Shown here in pieces: positions 52,570 to 61,160 of a DNA stretch of 64,000 nucleotides. Source of the DNA: Bacteroides faecium (GTDB lineage Bacteria > Bacteroidota > Bacteroidia > Bacteroidales > Bacteroidaceae); contig NZ_CP050831.1 of NCBI RefSeq assembly GCF_012113595.1, positions 3,472,001-3,536,000 on the forward strand, written 5' to 3'. Position 1 is the first letter of the stretch, and the number at the start of each line of letters is the position of its first letter. A program made the translations under genes and the position numbers. The notes under the pieces are model-generated. The model worked only from the letters and a program-made list of their open reading frames with translations. It was not told the DNA's origin and made no database searches.

Positions 52570-52665
52570 ATAGCAAAGTTCCTTATAGAACATAAAGGCG
52601 AAAAAGACCTTTTCGATTTTTATGAGGAGTTACTAAATATTGTAAATGAATTAGATAGTTCAAAT
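52570..52665 (+). other. In-frame open stretch before the McrB-like gene
   Basis: Between the stop at 52567-52569 and the ATG at 52666 there are 32 sense codons in frame (reading FLIEHKGEKDLFDFYEELLN...), with no ATG, GTG or TTG codon in that frame. It reads like protein, so it may be the tail of a lost gene, or the leader of an unusual start. Confidence 0.3.
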
Positions 52666-54399
52666 ATGGAACATAAGATTTGGTTATACGCTCCGGGAGA
52701 AAATGCATCTAAGTGGGATGTGTGTTTATCTCAAAACATAATGTGTATTGGTTGGGATGATATGGGTAACCTTTTGGAATACTCTTCTAAGAAAGAAATG
52801 GCAGCTAAATTGCAGGATATATATGGCAAACCGGGATCTTCGTTTAAAAATGATAGTTTGGCATTATGGGAGTTTGCTTATGAGATGCAAGTGGGTGATA
52901 TTGTTATAGTCAAAAAGGGACAGAATCAAATAATAGGGCGTGGTATTGTGGAAAGTGACTATGCTTTTGATGATTCTTTTCCTGATTTTAAGAATGTTCG
53001 TAAAATGCAATGGACGAATGTCGGAGAATGGGAGACAGTAGGTAAGAATGTCCAAAAGACTTTGACCGATATAACCAAGCAGCCGGATTATGTGAAATCT
53101 TTGGAGAAGCTGTTTGAGGATAAATCGCAAAAGCAATATTGGTGGCTTGTGGCTAGTCCTAAAATATGGAGCTTTTCGAAAGCTCCGGTTGGGGAAATAC
53201 AAGACTATACTCTTTATAATGATAGTGGAAACCAACGAAGGGTATTCCAAAATTTTATTGATGCAAAAGAAGGAGACATCGTTATTGGCTATGAAGCTAC
53301 TCCTGTTAAACAGGTGGTAGCTATTGCAGAAATAGCCAAATCTGCCGATGGACAAAAAATATATTTCAAAAAGACTGAAAGCTTATTGAATCCTGTTGAT
53401 TATTCAGTTATAAAGGATATACCGGAATTAAGTGGTATGGAATTCCTGAAGAATAAGAACGGCTCGTTTTTCAAACTGACAAAAGACGAGTATAACATCT
53501 TGATGAAATTAATACGTGGCGGAAATCCTATGCATAATCCTCAATATTCCGAAACAAATTTTTTGGATAATGTATTTATAAAATCAGAAGAGTATAACAA
53601 ATTGAGAAGCCTGTTGTTGGCAAAGAAAAATGTCATATTACAAGGCGCTCCGGGTGTTGGTAAAACGTATTCGGCAAAACGCTTAGCTTATTCTATTATA
53701 GGAGAAGAAGATAGAACTAAAATAGAGTTCATTCAATTTCATCAGAATTATTCCTACGAGGATTTTGTGATGGGGTATAAGCCAAAAGAAGATGGTGGTT
53801 TTGAGCTTAGACGAGGGGTATTCTATAATTTCTGCCAGAAAGCCCAAAGTGATCCGGATAAGAAGTATTTCTTTATTATTGATGAAATTAATAGAGGAAA
53901 TATGAGTAAGATTTTTGGTGAGTTACTGATGCTTATTGAAAACGATTATCGGGGCGAAAAACATCAAATCCGTCTTGCATATAATGATGAGTATTTTTCT
54001 GTCCCGAAGAATCTTTATATCATAGGTATGATGAATACGGCAGACCGTAGCCTAGCTATGATTGATTACGCTTTACGTCGTCGGTTCAGTTTCTTTGATA
54101 TGGTGCCGGGATTTGATTCGGATGGTTTCAAAAAGTATCAGGAGAATCTTGATTGTGACGCCTTTAATAGGGTGATTGATGCCATCAAAGCTCTGAATGT
54201 TGAGATTGCTAAAGATGATTCACTCGGAAAAGGCTTTTGTATCGGTCATAGTTATTTCTGTAATCAGGAATCTATTGATAATATGTGGCTTGGAAATGTG
54301 ATTGAATATGATATTGCCCCTATGTTACGCGAATATTGGTTTGACAATGATAAGAAATTCAAAGAAGAAACAGACAAATTATTGAGCTTGATAAAATGA
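52666..54399 (+). CDS. McrB-type AAA+ GTPase with two PUA/EVE-like modules
   Basis: 577 residues. The N-terminal half holds two modules: residues 3-100 (IWLYAPGENASKWDVCLSQN, GDIVIVKKGQNQIIGRGIV) and 155-265 (YWWLVASPKIWSF, GDIVIGYEATPVKQVVAIAEI), both like EVE/PUA domains that read modified bases. The C-terminal AAA+ domain has Walker A GAPGVGKTYSAKRLAY, the McrB-type FIIDEINRGNMSKIFGELLMLIE and MNTADRSLAMIDYALRRRFSFFDM. McrB uses GTP and with McrC cuts modified DNA. The McrC start overlaps its stop. Confidence 0.92.
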   Translation: MEHKIWLYAPGENASKWDVCLSQNIMCIGWDDMGNLLEYSSKKEMAAKLQDIYGKPGSSFKNDSLALWEFAYEMQVGDIVIVKKGQNQIIGRGIVESDYAFDDSFPDFKNVRKMQWTNVGEWETVGKNVQKTLTDITKQPDYVKSLEKLFEDKSQKQYWWLVASPKIWSFSKAPVGEIQDYTLYNDSGNQRRVFQNFIDAKEGDIVIGYEATPVKQVVAIAEIAKSADGQKIYFKKTESLLNPVDYSVIKDIPELSGMEFLKNKNGSFFKLTKDEYNILMKLIRGGNPMHNPQYSETNFLDNVFIKSEEYNKLRSLLLAKKNVILQGAPGVGKTYSAKRLAYSIIGEEDRTKIEFIQFHQNYSYEDFVMGYKPKEDGGFELRRGVFYNFCQKAQSDPDKKYFFIIDEINRGNMSKIFGELLMLIENDYRGEKHQIRLAYNDEYFSVPKNLYIIGMMNTADRSLAMIDYALRRRFSFFDMVPGFDSDGFKKYQENLDCDAFNRVIDAIKALNVEIAKDDSLGKGFCIGHSYFCNQESIDNMWLGNVIEYDIAPMLREYWFDNDKKFKEETDKLLSLIK

Positions 54400-55442
54400 C
54401 AATAGACAAAGGTATATTCATTCGCAATATCTACTATATGTTGACTTATGCTTTTCAAGAGCTTAAGCAGAACAACTATGAAGAGATAGCAGGTGAAGAA
54501 TTTGACGAGATTCATGATTTATTTGCTGAAATTCTTGTTCGTGGCATTTCGTATCAACTTAAGCAGGGATTACATAAAGAATATATTTCCTGTCATGATT
54601 CATTATCCACATTAAAGGGTAAGCTTGATATAAATGGTACTATCAATAATTTGATGCGAAAACAACAGAAAATAGATTGTGAGTATGATGAATTATCAGA
54701 GAATAACAAATTTAATCAGATATTAAAGACGACTGTTCAATTTTTGCTGAAACATCCGAAAGTCAAATCGGACAGGAAAGCTTCGTTGAAGCGTCTTATG
54801 CTTTTCTTTAGCAATGTGGAAGTTATTGATATTCTGACGATAAACTGGACTATTATGCGCTTTGATAGAAATTGCAAGACTTATCAGATGCTTCTATATG
54901 TTTGTTATTTCATTCTCGACGGGATGTTAATGACTACGGAAAAGGGTACGTATAAAATGAGGGATTTCTCCGATGAACATATGTGCAGGCTTTACGAGAA
55001 GTTTGTTTTGGAGTATTACCGAAAGCATTATCCGGAATTAAAAGCAAAGGCTACGCAAATAGACTGGAATATTGATAAAGAGCAGTCTACTTCCAGTATT
55101 CTTCCTATAATGCGGACGGATATAACGCTGACATTTAAAGAGAGAACATTGATTATTGATACCAAATATTACAGTAAATCAATGCAATGCCAATTTGACA
55201 AGAGAACTATTCATTCTAATAATCTATATCAAATTCATTCTTATGTAATGAATTATGATGTTAATCATACTGGGAACGTGGATGGAATGTTGCTGTATGC
55301 CAAGACAGAAGAAGATATAACACCTGATGGACAGACGACATTTAGGGATGGGAATGTCATATATTACCGGACACTTGATTTGAATCAGGATTTTGAGAAT
55401 ATCAAGAAACAATTGGATGGATTTCTAGAGCATACTCTATAA
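54396..55442 (+). CDS. McrC-like nuclease subunit
   Basis: 348 residues. N-terminal McrC-type region (FIRNIYYMLTYAFQELKQ), and a PD-(D/E)XK nuclease in the C-terminal half: IMRTDITLTFKERTLIIDTKYY, giving the Asp and D-x-K. It partners the McrB-like protein to form a type IV, modification-dependent restriction enzyme. The 4-base overlap (ATGA) with the McrB stop shows translational coupling. Last gene of the island operon. Confidence 0.92.
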   Translation: MTIDKGIFIRNIYYMLTYAFQELKQNNYEEIAGEEFDEIHDLFAEILVRGISYQLKQGLHKEYISCHDSLSTLKGKLDINGTINNLMRKQQKIDCEYDELSENNKFNQILKTTVQFLLKHPKVKSDRKASLKRLMLFFSNVEVIDILTINWTIMRFDRNCKTYQMLLYVCYFILDGMLMTTEKGTYKMRDFSDEHMCRLYEKFVLEYYRKHYPELKAKATQIDWNIDKEQSTSSILPIMRTDITLTFKERTLIIDTKYYSKSMQCQFDKRTIHSNNLYQIHSYVMNYDVNHTGNVDGMLLYAKTEEDITPDGQTTFRDGNVIYYRTLDLNQDFENIKKQLDGFLEHTL

Positions 55443-55640
55443 CTATTGGTGTAATACGTTTCTGAACTTATCTGTTCTGATTTCTTTTCCCTGAAACTTG
55501 TGAAGTTTCGTCTATCATCCGATAATCATATATGGTATCCCGGTGCAGACTTTTGATGTGTTCGAACGTGATATAAAGTCTGTGTTTTCTGATGAAATCA
55601 TTATCTTTGCAAGGGAATAGAGCTGTTAATTAACAAAGAG
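55443..55640 (-). pseudogene. Possible remnant of a minus-strand gene (C-terminal ~65 codons)
   Basis: Reading leftwards from about 55640, one frame gives CKDNDFIRKHRLYITFEH... then SLHRDTIYDYRM; after a one-base shift in an A run near 55490 it continues as GKEIRTDKFRN and stops at 55443-55445, right after the mcrC stop. No start codon or recognised family. It may be the end of a gene cut by the island, or chance. Confidence 0.3.
55602..55609 (+). promoter_or_regulatory. -7 box of the alcohol dehydrogenase gene
   Basis: TATCTTTG, exact TAnnTTTG, 37 bases before ATG 55647. It marks the return to the chromosomal genes. Confidence 0.6.
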
Positions 55641-55646
55641 GATATT

Positions 55647-56681
55647 ATGCTTACATACACATACGTTGAACACGGAAAATTTAAATTACGAGAGAAGCCG
55701 AAACCGAAAATAATAGATTCACGGGATGCAATCGTGCGAGTGACTCTTGGCAGTATTTGTACTAGTGACCTTCATATCAAACACGGAAGTGTGCCGCGTG
55801 CTGTACCCGGAACGACAGTCGGGCATGAGATGGTGGGTGTCGTAGAAGAGATAGGGGCTGATGTCACCTCAGTCAAGCCCGGAGATAGGGTAACTGTGAA
55901 TGTCGAAACTTTCTGTGGAGAGTGTTTCTTTTGTAAACGGGGTTATGTCAACAACTGTACCGACCCAAATGGCGGTTGGGCTTTGGGTTGCCGCATTGAC
56001 GGTGGGCAGGCAGAATATGTCAGGGTTCCTTATGCTGACCAGGGACTGAACCGTATCCCTGATACAGTCAGTGATGAACAGGCTTTGTTTGTGGGTGATG
56101 TGCTTGCGACAGGTTTTTGGGCAACCCGTATCTCGGAGATTACCAAGGATGATACTGTTCTTATTATCGGTGCCGGGCCTACCGGAATCTGTACTTTACT
56201 GTGTGTGATGTTGAAGAAACCGCGGCGTATCATAATCTGCGAAAAGTCTCCTGAAAGAATCCGGTTTGTGCGTGAACATTATCCTGATGTATTGGTAGTG
56301 GAACCTGAAAACTGCAAGGATTTTGTGATTCAAAACAGTGAACATGGTGGTGCTGATGTTGTATTAGAGGTGGCTGGCAGTGAAGATACTTTCCGCTTGG
56401 CGTGGGAGTGTGCCCGTCCTAATGCTATTGTCACCATCGTAGCCCTTTACGATGAACCACAACTTCTCCCTTTACCTGATATGTATGGCAAGAATTTGAT
56501 TTTTAAAACAGGCGGAGTCGATGGTTGTGACTGTGCGGAGATTCTAAATCTGATTGCAGAAGGCAAGATAGATACTACTCCTCTTATTACGCACAGATTC
56601 CCACTCCATGAAATAGAGGAAGCCTATCGTGTCTTTGAGAACAGACTGGATGGCGTCATTAAGGTAGCTATTTATAAATGA
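55647..56681 (+). CDS. Zinc-dependent alcohol dehydrogenase (MDR family)
   Basis: 344 residues. Catalytic Zn ligands: Cys in SICTSDLH, His in VGHEMVG; structural Zn cysteines in CGECFFCKRGYVNNC. The Rossmann part shows VLIIGAGPTGICTL for NAD(P) binding. Close to threonine/sorbitol/aromatic alcohol dehydrogenases of Bacteroidetes; exact substrate unclear. The RNA methyltransferase gene follows by 54 bases and is likely in the same transcript. Confidence 0.93.
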   Translation: MLTYTYVEHGKFKLREKPKPKIIDSRDAIVRVTLGSICTSDLHIKHGSVPRAVPGTTVGHEMVGVVEEIGADVTSVKPGDRVTVNVETFCGECFFCKRGYVNNCTDPNGGWALGCRIDGGQAEYVRVPYADQGLNRIPDTVSDEQALFVGDVLATGFWATRISEITKDDTVLIIGAGPTGICTLLCVMLKKPRRIIICEKSPERIRFVREHYPDVLVVEPENCKDFVIQNSEHGGADVVLEVAGSEDTFRLAWECARPNAIVTIVALYDEPQLLPLPDMYGKNLIFKTGGVDGCDCAEILNLIAEGKIDTTPLITHRFPLHEIEEAYRVFENRLDGVIKVAIYK

Positions 56682-56735
56682 CCTGTTCAGTGAATGGAAT
56701 GCTCGTATGTTTAATCGAAAGTAATAAATAATTGT

Positions 56736-57542
56736 ATGCCTATTATCGAAATATCATCTTTATCTCATCCCGGAGTTGAAGTATTCAGTACTCTTACTGA
56801 AATACAGTTGCGTAATCGCATCGAACCTGATAAGGGTATTTTTATCGTAGAAAGTCCAAAGGTTATCAAGAGGGCTTTGGATATCGGCTATGAACCTTTG
56901 GCTATTTTGTGTGAACAGAAACATATTACCGGCGACGCCGCTGATATTATTGAACGTTGTAGTGATCTGCCTGTCTATACAGGTAGCAGAGAATTGCTTG
57001 CCGAGCTAACCGGCTATGTTCTGACACGTGGTGTGCTTTGTGCTATGCGTCGTCCTACGCTACGTAGTATGGAAGAAGTATGTCGGGAAGCCCGGCGTAT
57101 TGTTGTAATCGACAGTGTTGTTGATGCAACCAATATCGGTGCGATTTTCCGTTCGGCTGCCGCCCTGGGAATTGATGCCGTATTACTGACACGTAATTCT
57201 TGTGAACCGTTGAACCGTCGTGCGGTCAGAGTATCTATGGGAAGTGTTTTCTTTGTGCCATGGACTTGGATGGATTCCTCTCTCTCTGAACTGAAAAATT
57301 TGGGCTTTCGCACGGCTGCTATGGCACTCACGGACAATTCTATTTCTATTGATAATCCTATCCTGGCTACTGAACCTAAATTGGCTATCGTGATGGGCAA
57401 TGAGGGGGACGGACTTCCCCGTGAAACGATTGCCGAGGCTGACTATGTAGTCCGCATCCCTATGTCTCACGGTATTGATTCGCTCAATGTAGCTGCTGCG
57501 GCTGCTGTGGCCTTTTGGCAACTTCGTGCTCCACAATCTTGA
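56736..57542 (+). CDS. SpoU-type (TrmH family) RNA 2'-O-methyltransferase
   Basis: 268 residues. N-terminal substrate-binding region, then the SPOUT fold with motif I (VVDATNIGAIFRSAAALG), motif II (IVMGNEGDGLP) and motif III (IPMSHGIDSLNVAAAAAVAF), where Arg and Asn/Ser bind the target ribose and SAM in the trefoil knot. It modifies 2'-OH of a tRNA or rRNA nucleotide; the site cannot be told from sequence. Confidence 0.93.
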   Translation: MPIIEISSLSHPGVEVFSTLTEIQLRNRIEPDKGIFIVESPKVIKRALDIGYEPLAILCEQKHITGDAADIIERCSDLPVYTGSRELLAELTGYVLTRGVLCAMRRPTLRSMEEVCREARRIVVIDSVVDATNIGAIFRSAAALGIDAVLLTRNSCEPLNRRAVRVSMGSVFFVPWTWMDSSLSELKNLGFRTAAMALTDNSISIDNPILATEPKLAIVMGNEGDGLPRETIAEADYVVRIPMSHGIDSLNVAAAAAVAFWQLRAPQS

Positions 57543-57578
57543 GATGAGTGTGCACCAAAGTTATAAATAACTATATAA

Positions 57579-57992
57579 TTATTCTCCACTGATAGTTGCC
57601 ACGACTCTCCGATTACCACCATAATCCTGGAATTCACAGAGATAGATGCCTTGCCAAGTTCCGAGATTTAGCTTTCCATTTGTAATGGGTACTGTGACGG
57701 TTGTTCCTATAATGGAGCTTTTTGCATGGGCCGGCATGTCGTCATCTCCCTCTAAAGTGTGCTGATAATACGGCTCACGTTCTTTTATCAAGTGGTTGAA
57801 GATACTTTCCATATCAACCCGAACATCAGGATCAGCATTTTCATTAATGCTTAACCCGGCAGAAGTATGTTTGATAAACAAATGTAGTAATCCTACTTTG
57901 GGTAATGATGGCAAATTACGCAGTACTTCTCCGGTTATAAGATGAAATCCGCGCCTGCGTGACTGTAATTCAAATTCTACTTGTTTCCACAT
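57579..57992 (-). CDS. YjbQ / UPF0047 family (secondary thiamine-phosphate synthase-like)
   Basis: 137 residues with the family signature HTSAGLSINENADPDVRVDM and the C-terminal GTWQGIYLCEFQDYGGNR. Members have weak thiamine-phosphate synthase activity in vitro; physiological role unclear. It is convergent with the methyltransferase gene. The nearest -7 box (TATCTTTG, minus) is in the direct repeat at 58363-58370. Confidence 0.92.
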   Translation of the reverse strand: MWKQVEFELQSRRRGFHLITGEVLRNLPSLPKVGLLHLFIKHTSAGLSINENADPDVRVDMESIFNHLIKEREPYYQHTLEGDDDMPAHAKSSIIGTTVTVPITNGKLNLGTWQGIYLCEFQDYGGNRRVVATISGE

Positions 57993-58270
57993 ATTATTAT
58001 AGTTTCGTTTCTATTTTGTTCCACATAATTTTGGAGCAACTCAAGTCCTACTAGAATTAACACTGCGTTGTTATTCACGAAATGTAAAGTTTATCATATC
58101 CCATGAATCCTAATACGATTCTATTTCCCGATGCAGCATATTCGCACTATTAATTGTTAGCGTTTTGCTCTTTTAAACGGTACAAGCCTCATTTTTACAA
58201 TTACATTGAAAGTACCGGGAAATTCAATGTGCTGGTTTTCAAACTTTTCGATATACGTGTTGTACCGCAT

Positions 58271-58376
58271 TTTTTCAGCCCATTTGCGGAAGTCTCAAAT
58301 CAATTTTAGAGGGTTGATTTGGTGGATGTTTCCGCATTGGGGTTACAAATGGTTTGCAAAGGCAAAGATAAAAAAT
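58271..58376 (-). repeat. Direct repeat copy A (about 106 bp) before the yjbQ-like gene
   Basis: About 85% identical to 59593-59700 by eye. It holds a hairpin, CAAATCAA (58296-58303) with TTGATTTG (58314-58321), and a TATCTTTG -7 box on the minus strand (58363-58370). The rest of 57993-58464 shows nothing more; the short plus-strand ORF there is not credible. Confidence 0.75.
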
Positions 58377-58464
58377 ATTCTTTATTACTTCTAATACTTA
58401 TTGGAAATTATCTTTAATATATATTCTACTTTTAATGTGGTATATACCTATTAGTTGTTGTATA

Positions 58465-59580
58465 TCATTTTGTTGAATTGAAAATAGCCAACCCCTTTAC
58501 CGTCAAAAGATACTTTTGTCGAGGATGTTTGGGATTATTAGGGTAGAGAGGAGTAACAAAGCCATTTTGAATAGCTGGTGTCAAATAGTTGGCAATAAAA
58601 GTGGGGCGATGCTTTAACTCTATTCTCTCCATTATCATTTTCAATGAACATTGTTCTATCCCAATAGCTTTTACGATTGATAAAAGTGGGGCGGTGAGTT
58701 GTTCGGTTAGCTTGTTCGGTACTTGTTCGGTACTTGTACGGTCGGCTTGTTCGGTTGATTGTTGTGGGGCATTGATAATCATATATCTATTCTTTAACTC
58801 ATGATTTTCTCCCATCATCAGATTTCTGAAAAACAAAATCAAAAAACTCATATCCGGTTCAACCCCTTTTCGCACATTTCTATAATTCGCACGAACCAAT
58901 GCATTGCGAAAGAACCAAGATTTGTCGGCAAACAAATCATTGTTCACGTCAAAGCCAATGCTGCGTAAATACTTTATAGTAAAGACTGCCGTAGTACGGG
59001 TGTTGCCCTCACCGAATGGATGAATCTGCCAAATGCCTGATACGAACTTGGCAATATGTGCCACTACATCATCCATAGATAAGCCTTTGTATGAGAAGTT
59101 TTTTTCCTGTTCTAAGTCGTATTCTAACGCTCTGCGTAAATCCTCGGAGTTGACATAAAGCACCGTGTCGCCACGAAGTACCCATTCTTTCTTCGTTATA
59201 TCATAGTCACGAATTTTACCAGCAAACTTAAAGATACCTTCAAAGAGTCTGCGGTGAATGGATGTAAAGCCTGCCACTGAAAATGCAAAGGACTGTTCAT
59301 TTAAGATTCTGGCAATATTGGCAGACACTTTATCCGCTTCTTCTGTCTCTTCATCTTCGGGAGTTCGTGCCGTTTTCGACTGGTAATAGCTGTTGATGAG
59401 TTTCTTTACTTCATCAATATTAATATCGCCTTCAATATGCTTGACCGCTGTATTTTTCAGATAGTCGGAGGTTTGCAAGCCGTCTACAGCTTGAAGCCCA
59501 ATAGCAGTTTTCCAAGCTGAAGCCTTTTTCTTTTTGTCAGGTTCACTACCTCGGATGTATGATTCAAAATCTATGTCCAT
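58465..59580 (-). CDS. Fic family protein (Fic-2)
   Basis: 371 residues, start MDIDFESYIRGSEPDKKKKASAWKTAIGLQAVDGL. Core motif HPFGEGNTRTTAVFT (HxFxxGNxRT), with HIEGDINIDEVKKL upstream resembling an inhibitory helix. The C-terminus has a short repeat, TEQ...TEQV...TEQL, and a domain unlike the winged helix of Fic-1. It is a clear paralogue of the Fic-1 protein at 15949. A consensus promoter lies at 59686-59717 inside a repeat flanking the gene. Confidence 0.92.
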   Translation of the reverse strand: MDIDFESYIRGSEPDKKKKASAWKTAIGLQAVDGLQTSDYLKNTAVKHIEGDINIDEVKKLINSYYQSKTARTPEDEETEEADKVSANIARILNEQSFAFSVAGFTSIHRRLFEGIFKFAGKIRDYDITKKEWVLRGDTVLYVNSEDLRRALEYDLEQEKNFSYKGLSMDDVVAHIAKFVSGIWQIHPFGEGNTRTTAVFTIKYLRSIGFDVNNDLFADKSWFFRNALVRANYRNVRKGVEPDMSFLILFFRNLMMGENHELKNRYMIINAPQQSTEQADRTSTEQVPNKLTEQLTAPLLSIVKAIGIEQCSLKMIMERIELKHRPTFIANYLTPAIQNGFVTPLYPNNPKHPRQKYLLTVKGLAIFNSTK

Positions 59581-59592
59581 CTTAATTATTCA

Positions 59593-59700
59593 TTTTTCAA
59601 CCCATTTGCTGAAGTCTCAAATCAATTTTAGAAGGTTGACTTGGTGAGTGTTACAGTTATGGGGTTATAAATGGTTTGGCAAGGTCAAAGATATGAAAAA
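59593..59700 (-). repeat. Direct repeat copy B (about 108 bp) before Fic-2
   Basis: Second copy of 58271-58376. On the minus strand the hairpin persists through a G-U pair instead of A-U, so RNA pairing seems conserved. Confidence 0.75.
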
Positions 59701-59717
59701 TGAAGCAATAGATCAAA
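59686..59717 (-). promoter_or_regulatory. Promoter of Fic-2
   Basis: On the minus strand, TTTG (59714-59717), 20-base spacer, TATCTTTG (59686-59693): a full Bacteroides consensus promoter. Confidence 0.8.
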
Positions 59718-59799
59718 GAAAGTGCAGAACTTTTGTACAAACATACTGTTTGTTTGATTATTTGTAGTACTTTTATACAGCAATAAAAGAATAATAGAA

Positions 59800-60290
59800 A
59801 TGAATGCAGAAGAAAGTAAAAATACTTCGGAAGCGAAAGAAAAGAGCCGTAGTGCATACTATAAGCTTCTCGAAAGTACCCGTGAAGGTAATATGGTCTG
59901 CATTCAACGAGGCGTGTACGCTAAAAATGGAACAGTTGGCTGATACCATGATAGACCTTGATGTCGTGGTGCTTGATGGTATCCTATGCTTGTTTTCTGC
60001 ATGGAATATCCATGGACTTACCACCTCTTTGCCTCAGGCATATCATGTGGTCATCAAAAGAGGACGGAAAATACGGTTGCCCGAATACCCGTTAATAGAA
60101 CTACATTTCATCACTGAGGCACTATTGGAACTTGGTGTTGAAGTGCAAGTAGTAAGTGGCTATGAGATTAAAGTCTATAATAAAGAACGCTCTGTTTGTG
60201 ATGCTATTAAATTCTCCTGATGGACTATGCTATGCAAGCAAACTACGTGTTACAAAGACTCTTGAAAAATATCTCGAAATAAAGCTATGA
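59800..60290 (+). pseudogene. Decayed AbiEi-type antitoxin gene
   Basis: From ATG 59800 the frame reads MNAEESKNTSEAKEKSRS... to RGVYAKN, then stops at 59941-59943. Removing one A from the run of five at 59923-59927 restores EQLADTMIDLDVVV...VYNKERSVCDAIKF, an AbiEi C-terminal domain. After DAIKF about 25 codons are missing, and a 5-base duplication (TATGC-TATGC) shifts the frame again before KLRVTKTLEKYLEIKL and the stop at 60288-60290. The AbiEii toxin is absent. The locus therefore looks decayed; the homopolymer change alone could be a sequencing error, but the deletion is not. Confidence 0.82.
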
Positions 60291-60325
60291 GCGAAGAAAT
60301 AAAGAATTATAGGAAAACTTAATGC

Positions 60326-61138
60326 ATGAATAAAAGCGATAGTGAGTGCTTCACACTTTCCTTTCCTGAAGCAAAAGGTCTCGTCATTTCAGGCGATGTG
60401 CATGGAGACTTTAATCAGTTGGTTTTTAAGCTCTGTGTGCAATACCGGGTGAGAGACACACTGCTAATTGTAGCTGGTGATTGCGGATTTGGCTTTGAAA
60501 AGAGAGAAAGCTATGAGAACATGGTGAGACGGAATGTCAAGCGCATGAATGAAGCCAACAACTGGATTGTGTTTGTGCGTGGAAACCATGATAATCCGGC
60601 ATATTTTGACGGTTGTGCATTTAGGCATAAACGATTTGTAGCTGTGCCAGACTATGCCATTATTCAAGCTTGCTCTCACACTATACTTTGCGTGGGCGGA
60701 GCTATCTCTATTGATCGTCAATACCGCATGAATACATGGAAAGGTAAGTTGAAATACTTAAAAGCAGGAGGTAATGCAACAGATGCTTTAGCAAGGAATA
60801 TATATTGGAAGAATGAAGCTCCACTCTATGATGAAAAGAAAATGGGAGCTATTTGTTCGCAATTTACTATAGATACGGTGATCACTCACACATCTCCCTC
60901 TTTCTGTGAACTATTCACGAAAGGAAATCTTCACCATTGGATACAAAACGATGATACTCTGCTTGATGACGTAGAAGCAGAACGGGCAGCTATGGATAAG
61001 CTACACGAACAACTCGTCCGGGATCATCACCCTGTATCACATTGGTTTTGTGGCCACTTCCATCAGAGTTGGCATAACTCAATTGATGGAATATTGTTTC
61101 GAATGCTCGACATTATGGAGTTCTGCTCGATGTACTGA
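60326..61138 (+). CDS. Metallophosphoesterase (calcineurin-like)
   Basis: 270 residues. Metal-binding set: SGDVHGDFN (D-x-H), AGDCGFGF (GD), VRGNHDNPAYF (GNHD), and later THTSP and CGHFHQS (GHxH). Substrate could be a nucleotide, a protein phosphate or a polyphosphate. It lies 22 bases before the primase-helicase gene, probably in one operon, so a defence-related nuclease or phosphatase role is possible. Confidence 0.9.
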   Translation: MNKSDSECFTLSFPEAKGLVISGDVHGDFNQLVFKLCVQYRVRDTLLIVAGDCGFGFEKRESYENMVRRNVKRMNEANNWIVFVRGNHDNPAYFDGCAFRHKRFVAVPDYAIIQACSHTILCVGGAISIDRQYRMNTWKGKLKYLKAGGNATDALARNIYWKNEAPLYDEKKMGAICSQFTIDTVITHTSPSFCELFTKGNLHHWIQNDDTLLDDVEAERAAMDKLHEQLVRDHHPVSHWFCGHFHQSWHNSIDGILFRMLDIMEFCSMY

Positions 61139-61160
61139 TTGTAAAAAGCTAAAGTAAATT

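Noticed and set aside
42107..55442. BREX or classical DISARM
   Set aside because: No PglZ, BrxC or BrxL (BREX) and no DrmA/DrmB pair (DISARM) is present; Mod and Res are clearly type III and the last two genes are McrBC-like.
58206..58394. A 62-codon ORF on the plus strand near yjbQ
   Set aside because: It covers repeat A, whose sequence is explained by a promoter and hairpin on the other strand, and no family or ribosome-binding site supports it.
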